Source: Lacrimispora amygdalina (GTDB lineage Bacteria; Bacillota; Clostridia; Lachnospirales; Lachnospiraceae). From it: 32,540 nt of DNA. Of the stretch, positions 1-7,120 are shown piece after piece; position 1 is the stretch's first letter; the number at the start of each line of letters is the position of its first letter. Both the position numbers and the translations under genes were made by a program. The notes below the pieces were generated by a model, which worked only from the letters and a program-made list of their open reading frames with translations, made no database searches and was not told the origin of the DNA. Where the stretch lies: positions 1-32,540 of the forward strand of contig NZ_QOHO01000048.1 of assembly GCF_003432035.1 (NCBI RefSeq), in the 5' to 3' direction.

Positions 1-831
1 TCTTCCATCCATCTCTTTATGGATATCTTCAATCATTTCACTTTTTCCCCCGCCGGAAGCTCCCTCATGCATAATTACAATTTCATTATCGTAAGGAGTA
101 ATTACTTTGACTGTAGATGCATGTGCAGTGATCCACCCTTCTTCCTCTCCAATATTTAGCAGAACCCCGTAAATTCCTTTTTTTGCACTGGGACCTGGAT
201 AAAGGTTATAGGAATACACCTCATGAATTCCATCTAAACGATTATGGAGTACAATCTGCTTTCCTTCAAAATGTGTATGTCTAAAAGGTGGTGCCAGAAA
301 TATGACTGCACGTGGGTGGAACGTATCTGCAACATCATCAATATTTAAAAATCCCTGTAAATCTGCAAGTCCTGCAGCAAAAAAACCTGCATTTAACGGA
401 GCAATCAATATTGAATCATATCCGTATTCAATTCCTCCTGATTTAAAAGGCAAGAAAATAAGTTCCTGCTGTTTCAACCATTCAAAGGTTTCCAATCTCA
501 CAGATTTAAAATCCTTTTTATAAACGTCTTTATATTTCGGTTTATCTGTGTCTTTATTATCTGCTACCAAAAGGCAATCCGGGTCACGCCGTCTCATGTA
601 GTCATCAACATAATTTACAACAGCACCATTTTTACATTTAGTAACCGTAGCCTCTAACACAGTTCCAATGCCTTTAACCTCATACTCTACATTAAAAATT
701 GCATTTGTTTTGTCACCCATTGCAAGTTCAAATAATTCAGTTCTTGTTTTGGGAATAGTAACACCTTTTGAAGCTTTTAATATCTCAATTACGTATTCCG
801 GTAAGTTCAGTCTATATAAACAATCCTGCAT
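1..831 (-). CDS. P-loop protein, DUF4914-like (partial, C-terminus outside window)
   Basis: An uninterrupted frame of 277 codons runs off the left edge, so only the N-terminal part is present. The start ATG at 831 follows a GAGAGG ribosome binding site. Near the visible end the protein carries EGASGGGKSEM, a Walker A loop resembling those of HPr kinase and PEP carboxykinase. An upstream stretch (PGPSAKKGIYG, then GWITAHAS) precedes it. From memory the layout matches the DUF4914 family of Clostridia, proteins of roughly 600 residues with no firm function; this assignment is not verified. A nucleotide-dependent kinase-like role is inferred from the P-loop only. It lies 75 bp downstream of purE on the same strand with no clear terminator between them. 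No signal peptide or membrane segment is seen, so it is probably cytoplasmic. Confidence 0.7.
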   Translation of the reverse strand, partial: MQDCLYRLNLPEYVIEILKASKGVTIPKTRTELFELAMGDKTNAIFNVEYEVKGIGTVLEATVTKCKNGAVVNYVDDYMRRRDPDCLLVADNKDTDKPKYKDVYKKDFKSVRLETFEWLKQQELIFLPFKSGGIEYGYDSILIAPLNAGFFAAGLADLQGFLNIDDVADTFHPRAVIFLAPPFRHTHFEGKQIVLHNRLDGIHEVYSYNLYPGPSAKKGIYGVLLNIGEEEGWITAHASTVKVITPYDNEIVIMHEGASGGGKSEMIEDIHKEMDGR

Positions 832-906
832 ACATATACCTCTCAATCCTATTTTATTATTTGTATTATCCGCTGCTGTTATTCCCGGCATGACTCATTC
901 TTATCA

Positions 907-1410
907 TTACATTTTCCACCAGATTTCAACTTGAAGCTTCTCATCTTTTTCTTTGACTTCATTCGCCATCTTTTCTTTTATCATGGATAGTTTATTGGAA
1001 ATAGTTTCGTCATATACGCCTAATATCTGTGCTGCCAATATACCGGCATTCTCCGCTCCATTAACAGCTACCGTTGCAACCGGGATTCCTTTTGGCATTT
1101 GAACGGTTGAAAGCAGCGCATCAAGACCATCAAACGATGCAGCTTTACAAGGAATTCCTATAACAGGAAGTGTTGTATGTGCTGCAAGTATACCCGCAAG
1201 ATGTGCTGCCATTCCTGCTGCTGCAATAATAACCCCAAAACCATTATCCCGTGCCTTTTTAGCAAACTCACAGGCTATTTCCGGAGTCCGATGTGCACTC
1301 ATCACATGTACTTCAACAGGTATCTCATACAGCTTTAAGCTATTAATGGCACCCTTTACTACTGGCAAATCACTGTCACTGCCCATAATTACTGCTACTT
1401 TTTTGTTCAT
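907..1410 (-). CDS. purE: N5-carboxyaminoimidazole ribonucleotide mutase
   Basis: PurE converts N5-CAIR to CAIR in de novo purine synthesis in the cytoplasm. The 167-residue length fits the family. Hallmarks are GSDSD near residues 10-14, SAHRTP at 38-43, the A-x-AAHLAG loop, the IGIP segment and a later QMPKGIPVATV segment. The His in SAHR corresponds to the usual active-site residue. A strong AAAGGAGG site precedes the ATG. No other pur gene is visible in the window, so it stands alone here. A hairpin terminator ending the upstream gene separates it from 1518-1877; its own promoter was not identified. The basic C-terminal tail is slightly longer than in many homologues. Identification is secure. 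Confidence 0.95.
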   Translation of the reverse strand: MNKKVAVIMGSDSDLPVVKGAINSLKLYEIPVEVHVMSAHRTPEIACEFAKKARDNGFGVIIAAAGMAAHLAGILAAHTTLPVIGIPCKAASFDGLDALLSTVQMPKGIPVATVAVNGAENAGILAAQILGVYDETISNKLSMIKEKMANEVKEKDEKLQVEIWWKM

Positions 1411-1420
1411 ATAATCCTCC

Positions 1421-1467
1421 TTTAAAATAAGAAAAGCCGATACCCATTAAAATATGGATATCGGCTT
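1421..1467 (-). terminator. Intrinsic terminator after the DUF2294 gene
   Basis: Positions 1434-1447 and 1454-1467 form a 14-bp inverted repeat with one mismatch around a 6-nt loop. On the minus strand the stem is followed by a T-rich run (CTTTTCTTATTTT). It ends transcription of 1518-1877 before purE. Confidence 0.75.
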
Positions 1468-1517
1468 ACTAACAACTTGGAAAAGCTTCCACTTTGCATT
1501 GTCTTCCGTTATTTACT

Positions 1518-1877
1518 TTATTTTGTAATTTCTTCTAAATTTTTATCTACGGTAATAACAATTATTTTTTCACCTGTCTTTGTACTAATATCAGAGTGAG
1601 TGCTGACTATGGCTACATCAATAAAATCCATTATTAATGTCTCCAAATATCCTCTTCCACCCTCAAATAAAGAAGTGCGAACTTTTTTGAACAGTTCAAT
1701 TCCCTGGGGATTATCAGTTAGTTTTTGTTCGGAAGGGCTTAGGAATCCAGTCAGTCGGACAATGATCATATCATTAATAATATATGTCTTAATTGTTTTT
1801 GGTCCTCTTCCCATATATTCAATCTCAAACTTACTAACTATTTCACTGATTTTAGCCTCCATTTGACCTTTGGTCAT
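1518..1877 (-). CDS. DUF2294 family protein
   Basis: A small cytoplasmic protein of 119 residues beginning MTKGQMEAKISEIV. The central segment (YMGRGPKTIKTYIINDMIIV) followed by RLTGFLSPSEQ is typical of DUF2294, a Firmicutes family without an established biochemical role. The frame is open upstream to a TTG at 1928, but I prefer the ATG at 1877. It has a GGCGGTGAT ribosome binding site, and the TTG codon forms the start of a TTGACA -35 box. The gene is monocistronic, with its own promoter and a hairpin terminator. No membrane segment or catalytic motif is seen. Confidence 0.75.
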   Translation of the reverse strand: MTKGQMEAKISEIVSKFEIEYMGRGPKTIKTYIINDMIIVRLTGFLSPSEQKLTDNPQGIELFKKVRTSLFEGGRGYLETLIMDFIDVAIVSTHSDISTKTGEKIIVITVDKNLEEITK

Positions 1878-1899
1878 CTTATCACCGCCTGTACAATAT

Positions 1900-1928
1900 A
1901 AAATATCATAACTTTTCACCAATGTCAA
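1900..1928 (-). promoter_or_regulatory. Promoter of the DUF2294 gene
   Basis: A perfect TTGACA (1923-1928) is separated by 17 bp from TATTTT (1900-1905). This explains why the upstream extension of the reading frame is not coding. Confidence 0.5.
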
Positions 1929-1959
1929 AGCAAATTTACTTCATTTAATTTCCCCCTGC

Positions 1960-2163
1960 TTATAAAATATTGAAGATAACAGTCTTTTCTTTCATAGATA
2001 TCTTCCCTACCTGATACCCATATTCAGCTAATTCTTTCTTGTATGTCAAAAAAGAGTGATCCAGCGGGATTCCTGCAATTTCACCAATTTCATCAAACGT
2101 CAGTTTGAATGACGGACTGCCCTTCTTCTGGACGTATTCCCATAAGGCATTGTATTTGCTCAT
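1960..2163 (-). CDS. Small uncharacterised protein (67 aa)
   Basis: The ATG is preceded by a GAGGGGAGAAAT ribosome binding site. The 67-residue product starts MSKYNALWEYVQKKGSP and contains LTFDEIGEIAGIPLDHSFL and then YGYQVGKISMKEKTV. The W-x-Y-V start and the 'F-x-EI..I-G-xP-L-x-H-S' pattern are characteristic of a widespread small bacterial family that I recall as DUF7662, often helix-turn-helix-like. No function is established. It is probably cytoplasmic. The gene sits between the DUF364 operon and the DUF2294 promoter, with its stop about 30 bp from the latter. The family assignment is from memory and is only moderately secure. Confidence 0.6.
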   Translation of the reverse strand: MSKYNALWEYVQKKGSPSFKLTFDEIGEIAGIPLDHSFLTYKKELAEYGYQVGKISMKEKTVIFNIL

Positions 2164-2213
2164 TTTATTTCTCCCCTCTCATGTCAGAATAGAATATACA
2201 TCTTATTAACTTA

Positions 2214-2430
2214 TCATCTATTGTGCCGCAAAGCAACCCTCCTGTAAGTAATAAAAGTGATAACAAAATAAAAAATGTATATCATCATAAATACAGCCAC
2301 TGCCACCCCTGTATACCTTAAAATAATATTAACAGCATATGCCTGGTCTTTTAGAATACTATTTAAGATACCTGCAAGGGAAAATGTAACAAACATATCA
2401 GGTATCTGCAATGAGTGCTTGTACGGCATT
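2214..2430 (-). pseudogene. Possible C-terminal remnant of an FtsX-type ABC permease
   Basis: Just beyond the DUF364 stop codon a minus-strand frame encodes about 70 residues. It contains LQIPDMFVTFSLAG and then ILRYTGVAVAVFMMIYIFYF, ending in a basic TYRRVALRHNR tail. One strong membrane helix followed by a Tyr/Arg-rich end resembles the last helix of FtsX-family permeases. There is no ribosome binding site, and the frame's first Met lies inside the DUF364 gene in another frame. I read it as debris of a lost permease gene fused to the end of this operon, but a spurious frame cannot be excluded. Confidence 0.3.
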
Positions 2431-3172
2431 AAGCGGAACACGGGCATAACCGGTTCAGCCCCAGCAGCTTCGCTGCTCCCGCAACCGTTATACCAAAAAA
2501 TATAACTTTTTTTCCAATATCAAAATACTGAACAATCGTTCCGTTACACAACGTGCTGCCTGTGCATAAAACAACATCTGCCCAGTCAAGCACCACTTCT
2601 TTATAATCGTCAATTCCGTGTTCCACTTCTATCCCATACCGGATCTGGCCTACATTTTTCGGGTTTAAATCGAGGACACGGACTGTAAAATTATTGGATA
2701 ACGCTTCCAGAATAGAAGGCTGATATCCGATAAGGGCGATTTTTTTATCTTTATAGTCTCTTTTAACAGTCTCAAGAATCTCCCGGGCACAATTCTCCGG
2801 TTCCTCCGTACGACAGTGAACCGTATGTTCCACAAGTCCCAGTTTTGCCATCACTGCATTCATTGCTGCAATAAAAAGGCCGCGGCTATGGAGATCATTG
2901 TCTAAATCCAGTGAAAGAATATCCCTGAGTGTGCCTTTAAACTCCGATGGCGCATCAGTAAATGCCTGTCCTCTGGCCCCCTGATATTCTGCCTGCAGCA
3001 TCACTTCCTGGCCGGTCAGAATTGGAAAATCCTTTCTCCGGGTATTCCCGATTGCTTCTTCCGGCGTCAGACTTTTTGACACAATATGTACCTCATCCAT
3101 GGCAAGGCTGTTATCCTCAACCAGTTCCTTAAACTTATCCTTTAGCAAATCCATTAACTCGTTCTGGTTCAT
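2429..3172 (-). CDS. DUF364 (putative heavy-metal chelation) protein of a Mo/W transport operon
   Basis: A cytoplasmic protein of 247 residues with an N-terminal DUF4213-like part and a C-terminal Rossmann-like DUF364 domain. The latter shows KIALIGYQPSILEAL, VLDLNP, DWADVVLCTGSTLCNGT and a final GAAKLLGLNRLCPCSA. The family is annotated as putative heavy-metal chelation; no reaction is established. The start ATG at 3172 overlaps the stop of the ATPase gene as ATGA, so translation is probably coupled. A GGAG site lies 8 bp upstream. Being last in a molybdate/tungstate-type transporter operon suggests a role in handling the imported oxyanion or metal. That role is inference from context, not from catalytic residues. 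Confidence 0.8.
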   Translation of the reverse strand: MNQNELMDLLKDKFKELVEDNSLAMDEVHIVSKSLTPEEAIGNTRRKDFPILTGQEVMLQAEYQGARGQAFTDAPSEFKGTLRDILSLDLDNDLHSRGLFIAAMNAVMAKLGLVEHTVHCRTEEPENCAREILETVKRDYKDKKIALIGYQPSILEALSNNFTVRVLDLNPKNVGQIRYGIEVEHGIDDYKEVVLDWADVVLCTGSTLCNGTIVQYFDIGKKVIFFGITVAGAAKLLGLNRLCPCSA

Positions 3173-3900
3173 ACGCAATCTCCTTTCATGATACCAAAAA
3201 ACTGATTTAATTCATCATTTTGATAATAATCAAACAGCTCAACACTGTTACGTACTGCTTTTAAACATCCTTTGTCCATGATTCCGATCCTGCGGGCGAG
3301 CTTCTGCGCCTCAGTAAAATCGTGAGTCACAAACAAAATTGCGCAGTCAAATTGTTCATTGATTTTTAAAAGTTCTTTGTACATGGCTGCCTTGGTTACG
3401 GGATCCAAAGCGGAAAACGGCTCATCAAGGAGAAGTACGCCTGGATTTAATACCAGGGACCTTGCTAAAGCAGTACGCTGCTTTTCTCCTCCGCTTAATG
3501 TGTCCGGATACTGTTCCAGTATGTGGGATATGGACATAATCTCAGCCATGTGTCCCACCTTCTCTGCAATTTCCTTTTTGGACTTCTTCTGCATTTTTAA
3601 GCCATAGGATATATTCTTTCTGACTGTCATATGGGGAAAGAGACCGTAATCCTGATAGACAAATCCTATTTTACGTTCTGTCAGCGGAATATCAAGAACA
3701 TTCTTCCCTTCCAGAAAGATACCTCCTTCCATGCTCCGGTAAAAACCGGCTATTGATTCCAGAAGCAGAGTCTTTCCTGCTCCGGTTTTTCCAAGTATGG
3801 CAAATATTTCTTTTGGATGAATATCAAAGGATATATTTTTCAATTGAAAATCACCCATTTTCAGGAAAAGTCTTTTTACTTCAATCGCTGATCCCATCAT
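3169..3900 (-). CDS. Molybdate/tungstate-type ABC transporter ATP-binding protein
   Basis: This is the energising subunit of the oxyanion importer, on the inner face of the membrane. Visible motifs are Walker A GKTGAGKT (about 37-44), Q-loop VYQDYG, signature LSGGEKQR (135-142), Walker B VLLLDEPFSALD and switch VTHD (His 193). The ATG at 3900 forms an ATGA overlap with the permease stop. The open frame extends further upstream, but that part lies inside the permease gene. At 243 residues it lacks the C-terminal TOBE/MOP domain of classical ModC (about 350 residues) and so resembles short WtpC- or TupC-like ATPases. The substrate is inferred from the neighbouring binding protein; sulfate or another anion is less likely. 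Confidence 0.85.
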   Translation of the reverse strand: MMGSAIEVKRLFLKMGDFQLKNISFDIHPKEIFAILGKTGAGKTLLLESIAGFYRSMEGGIFLEGKNVLDIPLTERKIGFVYQDYGLFPHMTVRKNISYGLKMQKKSKKEIAEKVGHMAEIMSISHILEQYPDTLSGGEKQRTALARSLVLNPGVLLLDEPFSALDPVTKAAMYKELLKINEQFDCAILFVTHDFTEAQKLARRIGIMDKGCLKAVRNSVELFDYYQNDELNQFFGIMKGDCV

Positions 3901-4715
3901 TGATTCACATCCTTTATACGAGTGTGCTGTTTGGAAATACCTCCAAGCAATGTAGTAACAGCCAGTGACATTGCTGAAATCATCAGTAAAATGATGGCAC
4001 AGGCCATTGCCATGCCATTCTCTCCGGTAGATATATTTAAATAAATGCTTGCCGGCAATGTCTCTGTTTTCATTCGTGTCACGCCCACCAGCATCAGCGT
4101 TGCTCCGAATTCTCCAAGCGCACGGGACCAGACAAGCACGATCATCGTAACAATTGATGGCATGCACAGGGGAAGAAGTATGGTATAGAACCGTTCCCAG
4201 CGGGAAGCCCCCAGTGTACCGGCAATAAATTCAAGCCTGTTATCGATCTGTGACATGGCATTTTTCATAAGTCTTACTGCAAAAGGCAGATTTACGGTCA
4301 GCTGGGCCATAATGATCCCTTTTCTGTCAAACACAACCTTAAATCCCAAATTCTTTAAAACCTTTCCAGCATCTGAGGAGAATACTACCAAAAGGCACAG
4401 TCCCAGTACCAGATAGGGAAGGGCTAACGGCATCTCGATAATAATCTGAGACGCTTTTTTAAACGGCATGGCTGTTCTGGTAAGCCCATATGCGCATGGA
4501 ATGGCGAAAAGCACACAAATACTGGTGGAAATGCTTGCAGTATAAATGCTCAAACCAACAGAAAACCGAACCTCCCTTGACCGGAGAGCTTCCTTCAAAT
4601 AAGGGAACCCTCCGATTATAATGGAAAGGAGCGCAAATAAAATAAACAGCACAATGCCTGCGGTTATCATAATCGATAGAATGTCAAAGATATTGTAGGA
4701 ATGTCTGTCTTTCAA
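3897..4715 (-). CDS. Molybdate/tungstate-type ABC transporter permease
   Basis: A 272-residue integral membrane subunit with about six hydrophobic segments. The conserved inner-membrane-permease loop reads ETLGASRWERF-like: AGTLGASRWERFYTILLPLCMPSI, shown here in two parts as AGTLGASRWERF and LPLCMPSI. The following ALGEFGATLMLVG is the typical ModB/CysT motif. It lies between the binding lipoprotein (18 bp upstream) and the ATPase (ATGA overlap), giving the standard A-B-C order. The length agrees with ModB/WtpB/TupB proteins. The oxyanion class is well supported by the EFGAT motif, but molybdate versus tungstate cannot be decided from this subunit. Confidence 0.87.
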   Translation of the reverse strand: MKDRHSYNIFDILSIMITAGIVLFILFALLSIIIGGFPYLKEALRSREVRFSVGLSIYTASISTSICVLFAIPCAYGLTRTAMPFKKASQIIIEMPLALPYLVLGLCLLVVFSSDAGKVLKNLGFKVVFDRKGIIMAQLTVNLPFAVRLMKNAMSQIDNRLEFIAGTLGASRWERFYTILLPLCMPSIVTMIVLVWSRALGEFGATLMLVGVTRMKTETLPASIYLNISTGENGMAMACAIILLMISAMSLAVTTLLGGISKQHTRIKDVNQ

Positions 4716-4733
4716 TGTTTCTCCTTATGGTAT

Positions 4734-5624
4734 TTACTTTTTTATCACTTCATAGCCAAATTTTTCCCAGATTGTATGAGAGGTATCAGAATCCAGAAAA
4801 TCAAGAAAAGCAGTAAGTGCTTCTGTGTCATCGCAATACGAAAGGGAAGCGGCTGGAACGGTCTTAATGTATTTAAGCATTTCTTCTGTATCCACGATTT
4901 CAACAGATGAATCCGTTACATTTTCTTTCCAGACAATTATGGCATCACATTCGTCTACGGTAAGAGCATTAAAGATTTCCGGTGCTGTAGTTGTCCTCGC
5001 TATTACATTCACTTTATCAAGCACTCCGGCATCTGTAAGGGCTTCATCTGAGATTTTACCAATGGGGGTTGATTTTGCATCACCTAAAACAAGACGCACA
5101 TCTTTATTTGCCAGATCCGCAAGCCTTGTAATCTTTAAGGGATTTCCGCTCTTTACTGCAAGAACTGGTATATGTTTCACTAATTCTCTGCTGGCTGAGA
5201 CCACATCACTCACCGGTTTCAGTTCATCTGCGGTACCTGCAATAAATAAATCGCCCTCTTTTGCAGTATTGATCTGCGTCTGTATCTGACCTGCATTCGC
5301 AAAGGTGATCTCCATTTCACATCCGGTCTGCTCTTTAAATGTATCGGCAATCTTCTGAAATGGTTTTGTCATACCTGCACCGCAGTACACCGAGAGCGTA
5401 TGGCCGTTTAAATCCGTTTTCCCCGCCTCTGATGCAGCCTGTGCTGTCGTCTGTGCCGCCGTCTTTGTTGTTTCCGGTTCTGATTTTTCTTCTGTCTTCG
5501 TTTCCCGGACCGTCTCTGTTTGCTTTTCTGATTCAGGTACCGAACTGCTGACGCTCTTACCGCACCCGCCTAAACCGAGAGAAATTAACATTACCAACAC
5601 TGCAACCGTACATGTTTTTTTCAT
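4734..5624 (-). CDS. ModA-like substrate-binding lipoprotein
   Basis: The 296-residue protein begins with a lipoprotein signal; the lipobox LGGC puts the lipidated Cys at residue 21. A Ser/Thr/Glu-rich linker of about 50 residues follows. The mature domain has SVYCGAGMTKPF, FANAGQIQTQI, DLFIAGTADEL and DECDAIIVWKENV, the pattern of ModA-type type II binding proteins. It should capture molybdate, tungstate or a related oxyanion at the outer face of the membrane and deliver it to the permease. It is first in the operon, with a good promoter about 50 bp upstream and a GGAGAAG site. No molybdenum-cofactor riboswitch is visible in the short leader. Ligand identity is inferred. Confidence 0.85.
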   Translation of the reverse strand: MKKTCTVAVLVMLISLGLGGCGKSVSSSVPESEKQTETVRETKTEEKSEPETTKTAAQTTAQAASEAGKTDLNGHTLSVYCGAGMTKPFQKIADTFKEQTGCEMEITFANAGQIQTQINTAKEGDLFIAGTADELKPVSDVVSASRELVKHIPVLAVKSGNPLKITRLADLANKDVRLVLGDAKSTPIGKISDEALTDAGVLDKVNVIARTTTAPEIFNALTVDECDAIIVWKENVTDSSVEIVDTEEMLKYIKTVPAASLSYCDDTEALTAFLDFLDSDTSHTIWEKFGYEVIKK

Positions 5625-5674
5625 ATCATCTTCTCCTTTGGTAAAATTTGTAAAACTCCGTTAGTTATTCTCTC

Positions 5675-5703
5675 AGTTTATTCCCTTATTTAATGGCTGT
5701 CAA
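5675..5703 (-). promoter_or_regulatory. Promoter of the oxyanion transporter operon
   Basis: TTGACA (5698-5703), a 17-bp spacer and TAAACT (5675-5680) lie upstream of the binding-protein gene. A large imperfect inverted repeat abuts the -35 box. Confidence 0.65.
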
Positions 5704-5768
5704 CAGAAGAGACCCTTTTGGAGAAAAAAGCGGCGGTATTCGTCCGTTTTTTACCAAAAGGGCCTGTT
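5702..5768. repeat. Long imperfect inverted repeat between toxin gene and transporter promoter
   Basis: CCCTTTTGG near 5713-5721 pairs with CCAAAAGGG at 5754-5762. The stem continues inward (AAAAAAGCGG against CCGTTTTTTA) and outward (AACAG against CTGTT). The arms touch the TTGACA box of the transporter promoter. It could be the 3' hairpin of the toxin-antitoxin transcript, though no T-run follows on the minus strand, or an operator for the transporter. Confidence 0.6.
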
Positions 5769-5775
5769 AGTAATT

Positions 5776-6081
5776 TTAATAAAACAATTTTGTATATTCT
5801 GTTTTTGTGTCTGCAATATGATAAATATAGGCTGATGTTTCAATTATCTTATAAATTACTACATGCTTTTCACAAATTACCATTCGGAATTCTTTCTCAT
5901 TAAGCCATGAATCCGGTGTCAAAGATCCAGAATCAGGGAAATCCTGTAAACGCTCAATAGCATCTAAAATATGATCACTTACTTTCAATGCCGTTTCCAT
6001 ATTAAACTGCACTGTATAATAATCTTCAATTTTCTTTAAATCTTCCCAGGCAGTGGGAAGAATTTCCACCCTATACTTCAT
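5776..6081 (-). CDS. RelE/ParE-type toxin
   Basis: A 101-residue protein starting MKYRVEILPTAWEDLKKIEDYY, the classical beginning of the RelE/ParE superfamily. Later features are LQDFPDSGS, the FRMVICEKHVVIYKI strand pair and a C-terminal IYHIADTKTEY. RelE members cleave mRNA at the ribosome and ParE members poison gyrase; the sequence alone does not say which. The gene overlaps the antitoxin gene by 11 bp, the usual antitoxin-first order. The toxin appears full length with no stop or frameshift, so the pair is likely functional. Control is expected through the antitoxin-bound operator upstream. Confidence 0.85.
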   Translation of the reverse strand: MKYRVEILPTAWEDLKKIEDYYTVQFNMETALKVSDHILDAIERLQDFPDSGSLTPDSWLNEKEFRMVICEKHVVIYKIIETSAYIYHIADTKTEYTKLFY

Positions 6082-6346
6082 TTAAACGCTCTCTTAATGC
6101 TTTCCTGGCATCGGAAATACTCATTGTTCTGGCTCCACTAAGACGTTCCTCTTCTGCTTGCAGCACTTTGGACCGAAGTTCCAAAATCTGCTCCCGTTTT
6201 TCAAATGCTTCTATACTCATCAGCACCATATCGCCCTCGCCATTTTTAGTAATATAAATAGGTTCTTTTGTATCTTTTGCCAAATTGGAAATCGATGTAT
6301 AATCATTCCTCAACGCCGCTGATGGCTTAATAATCATATCCTGCAC
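6071..6346 (-). CDS. Phd/YefM-family antitoxin
   Basis: A 91-residue protein. The N-terminal half (IIKPSAALRNDYTSISNLAK, then EPIYITKNGEGDMVLMS and IEAFEK) is the DNA-binding Phd/YefM fold. The C-terminal half is charged and helical, as expected of the toxin-binding tail. It would neutralise the adjacent RelE/ParE protein and repress the operon. An internal ATG at codon 4 is an alternative start; the GGAAG site fits either. The two genes overlap by 11 bp, indicating co-translation. The C-terminal ISDARKALRERLNEV segment lies in the overlap region. Confidence 0.85.
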   Translation of the reverse strand: MQDMIIKPSAALRNDYTSISNLAKDTKEPIYITKNGEGDMVLMSIEAFEKREQILELRSKVLQAEEERLSGARTMSISDARKALRERLNEV

Positions 6347-6354
6347 TTCCTTTC

Positions 6355-6402
6355 ATATCATTATTATGATATTATTATACATCTTTTTTTATATGAAGTA
6401 AA
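6355..6402 (-). promoter_or_regulatory. Toxin-antitoxin promoter with palindromic operator
   Basis: TTTACT (6397-6402), 17 bp and a perfect TATAAT (6374-6379) form a minus-strand promoter. A perfect palindrome ATATCAT-TATT-ATGATAT (6355-6372) sits just downstream of the -10 box, over the expected transcription start. This placement fits autorepression by the antitoxin. Confidence 0.65.
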
Positions 6403-6403
6403 C

Positions 6404-6441
6404 AAAAAAAAGGAATCTGCCATTTCAGACATTCCCTTTTT
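6404..6441. terminator. Orphan terminator-like hairpin
   Basis: GGAAT-CTG pairs with CAGA-CATTCC, flanked by A-runs on one side and T-runs on the other. It could work in either direction, yet no gene runs into it from either side. It may be left over from a lost gene at this boundary. Confidence 0.4.
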
Positions 6442-6713
6442 AGAAACAAAGGTTCCATATTGTAATACAGAACAGATTCGTCAACAAGTGATTGCATTTC
6501 CTTTACGCAATGCATTTTTGAGTTTTTTTTAAATATATATAAGTATGTACATAATAGTCAGCCTTAAATGCATATAAAATTTCCCGTAGGAGGTTTCAAA
6601 TGAGCTCTGGTTAATCAAAATAGCAAAAAAATAATTCACTACTAACGCATTCGCCAAACTCCTATAAACATATATTTGTTATAGGCAGTTCAACCAAAAG
6701 AAGGGAGATCCAT
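6442..6713 (+). promoter_or_regulatory. Leader region of the lectin cassette with 4-codon mini-ORF
   Basis: This 270-bp A+T-rich stretch has no full-size gene. It contains TGCATT/AATGCA arms near 6493-6516, a TTGAGT followed by a T/A-rich tract (6518-6540) and a CATAAT at 6550-6555. A perfect AGGAGG (6588-6593) lies 6 bp before ATG AGC TCT GGT TAA (6600-6614). Next comes a CCTATAA/TTATAGG hairpin (about 6660-6685) and the AAGGGAG site of the lectin gene. A clear promoter could not be fixed. The mini-ORF and hairpin suggest leader control, which is inference. Confidence 0.4.
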
Positions 6714-7100
6714 ATGGCAAAAACGTCAACATTTAATCTTGAAGAAATGAAACCAGGTTACTTTCTGGCCTGGACAGTTACCACGCAATGCATGTATACA
6801 TACAACATTACGTTAAAAGCTGGAAATACTGTGATTTTTAGCGCAAACAAATCAAATTACAGTCCTACTTTCCAGTTAATCTCTCAGTCTACCTGGGATT
6901 ACTGTGACGGAAATCTTGTATTAACTATTACCTGCTATGATGCAGCTCAGGAGCTGAGATCAAGTACATCAAGCGGTTCAATCACTGATACAAGTGCTAA
7001 GACTGTGGGTTATGTATATTCCATCTGCATTGAGGATGCCGGAGACGCCGATTACAATGATGTATATATTAACATTGTAGGCTGGAAGAAAAAGGGGTAA
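6714..7100 (+). CDS. LecB (PA-IIL)-like calcium-dependent lectin
   Basis: A 128-residue beta-rich protein without signal peptide. Near the C-terminus it reads IEDAGDADYNDVYINIVGW and ends KKKG. In Pseudomonas LecB the corresponding end is a GSEDGTDNDYNDAVVV stretch closing with a C-terminal Gly. The calcium ligands align one for one (E107, D111, D113, N115, D116) and the last residue is again Gly, which in LecB completes the partner subunit's site. I therefore predict a calcium-mediated fucose/mannose-type lectin, probably oligomeric. The rest of the fold is too diverged to assign sugar specificity. LecB also lacks a classical signal peptide. The gene precedes a DUF6765 gene by 20 bp in an apparent two-gene operon. 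An alternative is another domain using the DxDYND calcium loop. Confidence 0.6.
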   Translation: MAKTSTFNLEEMKPGYFLAWTVTTQCMYTYNITLKAGNTVIFSANKSNYSPTFQLISQSTWDYCDGNLVLTITCYDAAQELRSSTSSGSITDTSAKTVGYVYSICIEDAGDADYNDVYINIVGWKKKG

Positions 7101-7120
7101 TCTGGAAGGAGGTTCATGAA

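Noticed and set aside
4825-5289. 154-codon plus-strand frame
   Set aside because: It lies entirely antisense to the ModA-like lipoprotein gene, whose frame has clear signal peptide and family motifs.
5625-5775. Molybdenum-cofactor riboswitch or ModE site upstream of the ModA-like gene
   Set aside because: The leader is only about 45 nt and no conserved riboswitch elements or E. coli-type ModE sequence could be found.
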